Assembly (NCBI GenBank): GCA_001275005.1
Contig: JWZX01000301.1
Location: 1 to 15,472, forward strand
Direction of reading: 5' to 3'
Length of the DNA: 15,472 bases
DNA from: Chrysochromulina tobinii
Lineage: Eukaryota > Haptophyta > Prymnesiales > Chrysochromulinaceae
Part shown: one piece after another, positions 1-6,532 of the stretch
Position numbering within the stretch: position 1 is the stretch's first letter
Layout of the letters: each line of letters starts with the position of its first letter
Notes under the pieces: model-generated
Databases searched by the model: none
The model's input: the letters and a program-made list of their open reading frames with translations, nothing else
What the model was told of the DNA's origin: nothing
Translations under genes and position numbers: made by a program

Positions 1-2913
1 CCCTTCGGCGGAGCCACTCGACGAGCCTCTCGACGAGCCCGTTGTGGCGGAGGAGGATCCGGCAGCAGCCTTGGCCCAAGCGGCAGCAGCCCAGGCCGAG
101 ACGCCCCAAGATTGGCTGCCCCCCACCCCCCGCGCATTGGCGCCCATCCCACTGCTGCCCATCGTACTGCCAACGTGGTCGCCCATGCCCGTACGCGTGC
201 GCCACGTCATCTTTTGGAGCGCCTCGCGCACCTCCGAGATCGAGGGCAGCCGTTGGACGGCCGAGTTGTGCAGCCAGGCGAGCATCTGCGAGACTTCGTG
301 CAGCTCCTCGAGCGACACGGCGTGCCCCGGCTCGTACGCACGCGGGTTGATGGCGAGCGACTGCACGAAATCGAGCGCGGGCACCTTGCCAAGGATCGAG
401 CAGTAAAAGGCATCAGAGGTCATCAGGGAGGTCATCAGGAAGGTCATCAGAGGTCATCATGGGTCATCAGAGGTCATCAGAGGTCATCAGAGATCATCAT
501 AGGTCATCAGAGGTCATCAGAGGTCATCAGAGGTCATCAGTGGTCGTCAGAGATCATCAGAGGTCATCAGGGAGGTCATCATGAACCCTCACCTTGCCGA
601 GGATCTTCGAGTGCAAATCGACGCAGTGCTCGGCGCCCCGAAGCGCGTCCGCACTTTCCATATTTGGGGCGCGGCAATGCAGGTAGTGCAGAGCGACGCA
701 CTCGTCAGAGCGCCCCTTGTAATTGAGCGGATGCACCGTCGAGAGCGGCGAGGCACACCGGCGCTGGTGCGCCCACGCCTCGCACACGCTCTCTGCCGTC
801 CGGAGAGGCAATCAGAGGCAATCAGAGGCAATCAGAGGCAATCAGAGGCAATCAGGGGCAATCAGAGGAGAGGTCCACGCCTCGCACACGCTCTCTGCCG
901 TCCGGAGAGGCAATCAGAGGCAATCAGAGGCAATCAGAGGCAATCAGAGGCAATCAGAGGCAATCAGAGGAGAGGTCCACGCCTCGCACACGCTCTCTGC
1001 CGTCCGGAGAGGCAATCAGAGGCAATCAGAGGCAATCAGGGGCAATCAGAGGAGAGGTCCACGACTCGCACACGCTCTCTGCCGTCCGGAGAGGCACTGT
1101 GCCGTCACAAGAGGTCATCAGAGGCAATCAGAGGTCCTCATCAGAGCTCATCAAAAAGCAGCTCCTCACCTGCCGACCGGAGAGGCACCGTGCCGTCACC
1201 GTCCTCATACTGAGTGACGCAAGGTTCCTCGTTCATATTCTTAGGCCACGGCTCCGTGTACAGGAAAGAGGTCTGCGTGGGCTTGCCGGAGCCCATGTAG
1301 CACACGACGGGGATCGGTGGCGCACGCCAGATGTCGAGGAGCTCAAGGGAGGCATCGTACGCCGCCACCATCTCGCTCTTCGCGTCCGTGGGCGAGTACC
1401 TGACAAAGGAGGCAATCATCAGAGGTCATCAGAGGTCATTAGCCTTGCTCTTCGCGTCCGTGGGCGAGTACCTAATGATGATGGGCGCCATCAGAGCTCA
1501 TCAGATGGCAGAGCTCACCAAGATGGTGATGATAGGCGCACTCAGAGCTCATCAAGATGGTGATGATGGGCGCACTCAGAGCTCATCAGCGCTCCTCAGC
1601 GGCACGCATTCGCCATCAGAGGCAATCAACTTACGCTTCGATTTTTCGTAAGAGACGACGCAGATCCGCGCGCGTGCCTCGATAGTACTCGGCACCAAAT
1701 ACGGACGCCGCGCCGTCGGCGCCCGTCGCGGCGCGCCCGCCATAGCGCGGCAGAGTTGACGCCCCGATCAGAGGTGCATCGCCTCCATGGAGCGACAAGA
1801 TGGTCGTGTTGCCCCAGACGCGTTCATGGGGGAGCAGCATGAAGGCCGAGCCCATCTTGCGAGAAAAGTCACGTGTCTCTGCATTGGAGATGAGCAGATG
1901 CGCGGCGACCAGGGCAGTCGGACGCAATCAGGTATTGCAGGGTGCACGGATTGCTGCACGGACGTGTACACTCCGAGGTACACTCAGAGGTACAATCAGA
2001 GGTAGTGGGCTTCTAGGGGCGTCTGATATCAATCTTCAACAAATCGGTTCCTCACTCGGCACCTTTCGGCACGCTCGGAATGATTTGGCAATTCATCCTT
2101 CGCCACGGAGGTGCAATCAGAGGTGCAATCAGAGGTGCAAGCAGAGGTGCAATCAGAGGAGCCCTCGCCTGCATCGGTGATGATCATTCGAGAGACCATC
2201 TCGGCGCCGGAGAGGAGGACCCGCGCGACCTGCGGCGAGCCCGCGAACGGCGGGGCGATCGCGACGAGCGCGCGCATCAGCGACGTCGTCTCCGGCCCAA
2301 ACACCTTTTGGATGCAGTAGAGGATCTGAAGATTGCCGAGCGAGTGGCCAACCACAATCGCCTTGCGGTGGGCAGTGTCATTCGTGGCGAGGTGCAGCGT
2401 GCGCGCCAGATCGGCACACAGCTTATTCTCCGTCGGAGGCAGCCGCCAGTCAAAGGGAACGCCGAACAGATTCGTGCCCGCACGGAAGCCGGCGCGCTCG
2501 AGCTGCCCAATCATGTCCCAATACACCTTGGCCGTCGAGACGCACTCGCGCCCGACCTTGAGCAAGCATGCGACACCCTTGATGCCAAAGTTGGTGAAGT
2601 CTGGCTCGATGCGATGGCCAGGGCGGGGCGCCTTCGGATCGAGGGAGGCCACCCAGTCGAAGTAGAGCGACGCACTCAGCGGTCCCATGGCTGCGGAGCG
2701 CTGCAGTAATCGATGTGACTCCGGAAGCCAGAGATGGCGTGACACTGTCTCGATCGATCCCGGCAAACGCACGTGCTCTCGCAGCCTGCTGCCCATAACG
2801 CCCGGCACTAGAATGACGGGTTGGCAAGCGCCTCGGGCGTTGCAAGCCGGCCCAGGCGCCGACATCGCTTCCGTCCGACGAGATTGCGTTTCGTCTTGGT
2901 CGACTCCAATCAT
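1..2913 (-). CDS. LCAT/PDAT-family acyltransferase or phospholipase, five exons, C-terminus beyond the window
   Basis: Members of this alpha/beta-hydrolase family move an acyl chain from phospholipid to sterol or diacylglycerol. Inferred exons are 2913-2169, 1878-1635, 1399-1170, 792-593 and 384 to beyond position 1; phases agree at every junction and 601 residues are visible without a stop. The entry motif PVILVPGVMGS is at 32-42. The nucleophile elbow GHSLG gives Ser191, GDGTVP gives Asp398, and RGAEHCVDLH gives the probable His462, so the triad is complete and spread over exons 1, 3 and 4. The context around the Asp and His resembles PDAT as well as LCAT. No clear signal peptide is seen. 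The ATG at 2913 is preferred; 2865 is an alternative, and the frame upstream has no ATG. After about residue 530 the chain becomes Gly/Ser/Ala-rich. The family call is firm; substrate is unknown. Confidence 0.85.
385..592 (-). other. Acyltransferase intron 4 (208 nt), nearly all 10-nt repeat
   Basis: Donor GGCAAG|GTGAGG at 592 and acceptor TTGGCAAG ending at 385 join in phase 0, giving ...KILGKVPALDF.... The 15-nt string GATCCTYGGCAAGGT spans both splice sites (591-605 and 383-397, one mismatch). The acceptor is the less common AAG type. No other placement I tried keeps the frame open. Confidence 0.7.
411..580 (-). repeat. 10-nt tandem array in acyltransferase intron 4
   Basis: About 16 units of CTGATGACCT on the sense strand (AGGTCATCAG on plus), with a few single-base variants and two or three units lengthened by 1-2 nt. 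The array fills the intron apart from its borders. The 10-nt period excludes a coding tract. Confidence 0.95.
804..1108 (-). repeat. Composite array: 10-nt units alternating with exon-edge copies in intron 3
   Basis: Runs of CTGATTGCCT (GGCAATCAGA on plus) at about 806-868, 908-970 and 1011-1050 alternate with copies of a roughly 37-nt block equal to the start of exon 4. The blocks begin near 871, 973 and 1055, giving higher-order periods of 102 and 82 nt. Confidence 0.95.
1059..1108 (-). repeat. Exon fossil: fused end of exon 3 and start of exon 4
   Basis: On the minus strand this 50-nt stretch reads in frame as DGTVPLRTAESVCESW. That is the last codons of exon 3 joined directly to the first codons of exon 4 with no intron between. 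It lies wholly inside intron 3 and differs from the live exons at a few positions. Confidence 0.9.
1447..1473 (-). repeat. Exact 27-nt copy of the start of exon 3
   Basis: Identical to 1375-1401 (offset 72 nt), including the AG|GTACTCG acceptor context. The copy then runs into AAGGCTAATGACC and an in-frame stop, so using it would truncate the protein. Confidence 0.9.
1510..1577 (-). repeat. 34-nt tandem duplication in intron 2
   Basis: Units 1510-1543 and 1544-1577 differ at two positions. Each holds GATGAGCTCT or GGTGAGCTCT and an ATCATCACCATCTT block on the sense strand. A partial third copy lies at about 1474-1503. Confidence 0.85.
1879..2168 (-). other. Acyltransferase intron 1 (290 nt), probable GC-AG
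   Basis: Donor GCAG|GCGAGG and acceptor AATGCAG|AGACAC join phase-1 ends to give ...ITDAETRDFSRK..., which matches the expected family spacing. ATGCAG occurs at both borders. Two blocks of 12-nt repeats lie inside. An alternative pairs a canonical GTGAGG donor at 2055 with an AAG acceptor ending at 1858. That would keep the first repeat block in the protein as (SDCT)n. Confidence 0.6.
1975..2155 (-). repeat. Two 12-nt repeat blocks in intron 1
   Basis: Four units of GAGGTGCAATCA (plus strand) occupy 2108-2155, and two and a half units of GAGGTACAATCA occupy 1975-2005. The motif is that of the other introns, but the unit is 12 nt instead of 10. Confidence 0.9.
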
Positions 2914-3438
2914 GATATGAATACTTTTCACGTTAATTTGCCATCTCGGCAAGACGCACGACCACCGGTCCCACGGCACTGCTATGGCGTATGGGTTGAG
3001 GGTTCGCGCGGCCAGGGGCGAGGTCAGTTGGACGCCGCACCGGGCGGCCCGGTGGCCGGGAAAAGTCAAGTCAAGTCGATGCTCATACTCATATCAGTTG
3101 TAGTTCATACAAGGGAGGCGAACGTTCGGCCGTGTCGGCGGAGCGATTAATCGGATGACGGCGGCGCGACGTCGTCGTCGATCTCGATGTCTCGGGGATC
3201 GTCAAGACTCAAGTCCCGAAGCGCGAGGGTTAACGCGAGGGGAGCGACCGAGTCCGGCGAGATCGGCACGCGCGTACGTCGAGGCGCACGCTTAGTTATC
3301 AACGAATCAAAATCGAAATAACGAAAGCCCTTTCGGGACACGAGTTTACATGCACGTAATTCGGCGCTCCCCTACGCTCCGAACCCGCGGAGGGGGGCGC
3401 TCGTGGCGGCGCGTCGGCACCCGGGGCACCTCTTGCTC
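2914..3438. other. Intergenic: acyltransferase promoter and CASTOR-like 3' region
   Basis: Between two minus-strand genes. A short A/T-rich stretch at about 2915-2945 lies just before the acyltransferase ATG. The open frame at 3147-3341 has no ATG, and I do not call it a gene. No TATA box or RNA gene was recognised. Confidence 0.5.
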
Positions 3439-4599
3439 CTACGAAAGGTCGCTCCGCACGACGGGGATGTCAAAGGAGGCGAGGGCGTGCTCGAGATCGG
3501 TCTCCTCGACCAGAGAGACGTTGGTCGAGAAGGTCGAGATGTTGAGCAGTGGCAAGCCCTCCTCGTACGGCGTGAACATCTTCGCGACGACGCCGACCTC
3601 ATCGAATCCAAAGATTCCCGATAAGCGCAGCGGGCGCCAGCGCGTGGTGGTCCCCACGATCGCGGCCTCCGGAAAGGACGCGAGCGAGCACTCGTCCAAG
3701 ATGAGCGAGATCTCATCGTCCGAGAGCGTGTACGACCAGAAGCAACCCGCTCCCGACGCTGGCGCGAAGAGCATTCGTTGGATGAGAGCGTGCGCGCATG
3801 CCTGTAACATTGAGAACTGGAGGCGAACGACCACGAGCGTCGTGGGGAGCACCTGCACGAAGAGCCCTCGCTCGCTGCCAAAGACGCGCCCCTCGCTGCT
3901 GCTCGGCGCACCCGCCTCCGAGCTAGTGCCGCTTGCGCTGCTCGCTGCTGTCGCGGAAGGCCCCGCCGCCGCCGAAGCGCCTGTGCTCCCCTCGCCCTCG
4001 GCGCCGCCGCCGACGGCACTGGTGCCGTTGGCGCTGCCCTGGTGGCCATCGTCGAACGCGTCGTCGTCAAACGTGTTCTCCGAGCGGCGCACCATCGCCT
4101 TGTGCGAGATGTCGGCCTTGAGACCGACAACGTCGTGCTGCAGCCGCTCCAGAATGACACGCGTGGCCGAGGCGACGTCCGATTCTTGGACGAGCATGAA
4201 GTCACGGTCGTTGGACGACAGGTTTAGGATCGACACCTTGCTCTCCGCCATGAGCGTCGCGAGGAAGCACACGAGGCCGGGCACCTCCCACGCGAGTGAG
4301 CCCAGGTGCAGCTCGAGCACGCGCCAGCGGTTCGGAGCGTACTCGATGGCGGCCACGCCGGCCGCCTCGTCGAAGGCGGCACGGCAGCGATCGTCCATGA
4401 TCAGCGTCGCCTCGGTCGCATCCTGCGTCAGGCTGAAGAAGCCTGACGGCCCTTTGCCCTCCCCGCCGCCGAACATGGCCTTGAGCAGCGGCCACGCGCA
4501 CGATTTGAGGTCGTTGGGCAGGATGCGCCCGACGCTCACCTCTCCCGGCAGCATGCTGATCGTGAAGTTGGAGTTGGACACAATGTCATACGAGCTCAT
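3439..4599 (-). CDS. CASTOR/GATS-like ACT-domain protein (arginine-sensor family)
   Basis: A 386-residue single-exon protein. The order of segments matches animal CASTOR1/2: a small N-terminal part, FFSLTQ at 54-59, TLIMDD at 65-70, an ACT half ending in DFMLV at 133-137, a long Gly/Ser/Ala linker at about 180-240, then CFWSYTLSDDEISLILDE at 286-303 and GFDEVGVVAKM at 331-341. In animals CASTOR binds cytosolic arginine and releases GATOR2 to activate mTORC1. Compared with human CASTOR1 recalled from memory, Ser111 is kept (Ser123), as are Asp121 (Asp133) and Asp276-Glu277 (Asp333-Glu334). The arginine-contacting Asp304 is Asn360, and the GATOR2-facing Tyr118-Gln119 pair is Asn-Asp. ATG 4599 is chosen because the frame upstream has no ATG. 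The family call is good; the ligand may differ. Confidence 0.82.
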   Translation of the reverse strand: MSSYDIVSNSNFTISMLPGEVSVGRILPNDLKSCAWPLLKAMFGGGEGKGPSGFFSLTQDATEATLIMDDRCRAAFDEAAGVAAIEYAPNRWRVLELHLGSLAWEVPGLVCFLATLMAESKVSILNLSSNDRDFMLVQESDVASATRVILERLQHDVVGLKADISHKAMVRRSENTFDDDAFDDGHQGSANGTSAVGGGAEGEGSTGASAAAGPSATAASSASGTSSEAGAPSSSEGRVFGSERGLFVQVLPTTLVVVRLQFSMLQACAHALIQRMLFAPASGAGCFWSYTLSDDEISLILDECSLASFPEAAIVGTTTRWRPLRLSGIFGFDEVGVVAKMFTPYEEGLPLLNISTFSTNVSLVEETDLEHALASFDIPVVRSDLS

Positions 4600-4924
4600 C
4601 TCAGATGAGGCCAGCTCCAAAAGCAAGTGGGCCGACCAGTGGGCCCGTCACACGTTGCACCTCCAAGGGGCTCGTGGCGGTGTGCAGTGAAGATTGGATT
4701 GTCATCAAACAATCAGACGCAAATATTTTCAATCACATCGACCTCCTACGCCCACGCTTAGGCCGCCCCTTCCCCGTGACACACTCACGCTGCGTGCGCC
4801 CTGGCTCACGCCTTCATTTGACCCGCCGGGTCCCCCTCTCTGTGACATGATGCAGCGCCGGCGGCCAAAGTTGACTCTCGCGCACGCGGGCCAACTACAC
4901 ACTTGTTGCCGGGTGGCCAGCGGC
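4600..4924. other. Intergenic: CASTOR-like promoter and carrier 3' region
   Basis: About 325 nt. An A/T-rich island at about 4690-4740 includes AAATATTTT and is the best promoter candidate for the CASTOR-like gene. No coding signal or RNA gene was recognised. Confidence 0.45.
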
Positions 4925-6082
4925 TTACTCGCCGGAGCTGCCGCCCTCGAAGCCAAGCGCGCGCTTGATCTCGTCATAGCCGACGAGCACAAGAGCGCCG
5001 CCGAGGGTGCGCAGCACGTTGGCAGCGAAGCCCTTGAACATGGCGCCCATGCCCTCGTTCTTGACGATCTTGACGGCGCAATCGAGGGTGCCGTTGTAGA
5101 GCCACTTCTCCTTGGGCTTCTCGGCCTGCATCTGGAGGCGGCGGCGCACCGTGTCGAAGGGGTAAGAGATGAAGCCCGCGATGATCGCGGTGGTCTGAGC
5201 GATCGCGAACACGGACAACATCCGGAGGGGGCCCTCCGCCTTCTTCCACGGGTTGATGTCCTTGAGAGTATCGAAGACGCCGAAGTAGGGGCCACGGTAG
5301 GCGACGATGCCGACGACGGAGACGCCGAAGCCCGCGTACATCGAGAAGAAGCCGCCCTGCTGGATGGTCTTGGCAATGCAGTCGCCGAGACCTGAGAACT
5401 GGGGCGTGCCAGAGCCCACATCCGAGGCGAGGCGGGTGCGCGCGTAGTCAAGCGGGTACACAATGGTGAGCGAGCCGGCGCCGGCGAGGCCGCCCGACGC
5501 CATGTTGGTAGCGAAGAACTTCCAGAACTCCTTCTTCGAGTTGTACTTGGGGAAGAGACCCTTGATCGTGTCCTTGAACGCAAAGTTGAAGGCTTGGGTG
5601 GGGAAGTAGCGGATGACGTTCACGGTGTTGCCACGCCAGAACGCCGCGAAGCCCTGCTCCGAGGCAACGCGGGTGAAGCAGTTGACGATGCCCGTGTAGC
5701 GGGCAACCTCGCCCGAGATGATCTTCGGGTTCGCGTCCTGCGTCTGGATGAGCAGCTTCACGCGCTCGATCGGCGCGGTCGCGGTCTTCGCGACAGCGCC
5801 CGCAACACCGCCGGCGCAGAAGTCAACGAGAAACGAGACGACCTTCGAGCCGCCCTCAGCGGGCGCCGGAGCGGCGTAGGCCTTGTTCTCGCGGGAGAAC
5901 ACGCTGTCGCAGCAAAGGAGCCATGAGGGAAGGGTCTGACGATTAGTCGCCAAGCGGGCGCAAAGCGGGGCAGCGATCACTGTTGCAGTGACGAGTCTGA
6001 CGCGCTGGGCTACTAGGCAGGTGGGGTGCCGCGCTGGGCAGCCAGGCAGCTAGGGTGCCGCGCCTCACCTCGGGAAGAACAT
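4925..6082 (-). CDS. Mitochondrial ADP/ATP carrier (adenine nucleotide translocase)
   Basis: Exchanges matrix ATP for cytosolic ADP across the inner mitochondrial membrane. Exons 6082-6069 and 5903-4925 give 330 residues beginning MFFPSVFSRENK. The three carrier signatures are PIERVK (49-54), PLDYAR (155-160) and PFDTVR (253-258). Family-specific stretches include FWRGNTVNVIRYFPTQAF (93-110), NFAFKD (111-116) and YRGPYFGVFDTLK (207-219). The diagnostic RRRMMM is RRRLQM here (258-263). The start is inferred: the exon 2 frame has no ATG, whereas ATG TTC TTC CCG AG followed by GTGAGG restores the frame exactly. The N-terminus is short, as in animal and fungal carriers. It is divergent from the W-repeat gene across 450 nt. 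Identity is very secure; the first exon is less so. Confidence 0.92.
5904..6068 (-). other. ADP/ATP carrier intron (165 nt), GT-AG
   Basis: Donor CCGAG|GTGAGG at 6068 and acceptor GCGACAG ending at 5904, phase 2. A branch-point-like GACTAATC lies about 40 nt before the acceptor, followed by a C/T-rich stretch. The intron lacks the CTGAT repeats but contains a 29-nt tandem pair. Confidence 0.7.
6002..6059 (-). repeat. 29-nt tandem pair in the carrier intron
   Basis: Units 6002-6030 and 6031-6059 both begin GCGCTGGGC and end GGGTGCC on the plus strand, with a few internal mismatches. They lie close to the 5' splice site. Confidence 0.85.
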
Positions 6083-6532
6083 GTTCGGGCTAGGATCCGC
6101 GCGATGCAAGGTGAACTTGATGATGCCACGTCTGCACTGTGGAATCTGCGGCACCTCTTTCGTATCGTTTTTGTGTAACGGCTTTGCGGAAACGAAGGGG
6201 ATCGGGGTGCCGGTAGCGAAGTTGTAATGTTGGCGCAGCCGCAGGGCCAGGGACGAGGTGTACTTCCTCGGCGCCGCGTGGCCGTGGGCGCGGAACTGGC
6301 GCGCCAATGGGGCGGGGCGGGCGGCCGCGCGGCGCTACACCTTGGCGCTACATGTACATCGAACGGCGATCCCATGCATACAATTGTAGGAACACGCCAC
6401 AGAAGAGCTTCCGGAGCAGTATGTCCGCTTTGCGGCGAACGAAACAGATAGAGACCAACTTTAGGGCTGGAAAAACGTTTCTTTCTGAAACGTAGACTTC
6501 AAGCTCAACACGGGCCAAGCAAGCAATCAATC
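6083..6532. promoter_or_regulatory. Shared divergent promoter region (carrier / W-repeat protein)
   Basis: The carrier ATG and the W-repeat ATG point away from each other across 450 nt, so this region must hold both promoters and 5' UTRs. No TATA box was recognised for either. An open minus-strand stretch at 6083-6307 is in frame with the carrier start but has no ATG; I treat it as 5' UTR, though an N-terminal extension spliced from elsewhere is possible. Confidence 0.5.

Larger units (their letters stand above)
793..1169 (-). other. Acyltransferase intron 3 (377 nt) with three exon-edge copies
   Basis: Donor GGCAG|GTGAGG at 1169 and acceptor GGACGGCAG ending at 793 join phase-1 ends to give GDGTVPLRSAESVCEAW. 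The same acceptor context recurs with AG ending at 895, 997 and 1079. Between the copies run 10-nt units, CTGATTGCCT on the sense strand. Splicing to the 895 decoy copy would meet an in-frame stop within the repeat. Confidence 0.85.
1400..1634 (-). other. Acyltransferase intron 2 (235 nt), GT-AG
   Basis: Donor GC|GTAAGT at 1634 and acceptor TTTGTCAG ending at 1400 join phase-2 ends to give ...RKIEAYSPTDAK.... A second AG-bordered copy of the start of exon 3 lies inside the intron at 1447-1473. GCTAATGACC, a good branch-point-like motif, falls between the two copies. Confidence 0.8.

Noticed and set aside
411-580. Box C/D snoRNA signals (TGATGA and CTGA)
   Set aside because: The motifs arise automatically from the repeat CTGATGACCT; there is no single C-D pair with a terminal stem or guide region.
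411-1052. CRISPR-like array
   Set aside because: Units are 10 nt with no unique spacers and lie inside inferred introns of a eukaryotic gene.
581-1213. Plus-strand open frames with QSEAIRGN repeats
   Set aside because: They are translations of the 10-nt intron repeat, antisense to the acyltransferase exons.
3147-3341. 64-residue minus-strand open frame
   Set aside because: It has no ATG (begins at GTG), no recognisable motif, and lies between genes.
3350-4690. 446-residue plus-strand open frame
   Set aside because: It is antisense to the CASTOR-like gene and Ser/Arg-rich, a typical shadow of GC-rich coding DNA.
6065-6307. 80-residue minus-strand frame upstream of the carrier
   Set aside because: It lacks an ATG before the MFFP start and has no family match I know; kept only as possible 5' UTR or extension.
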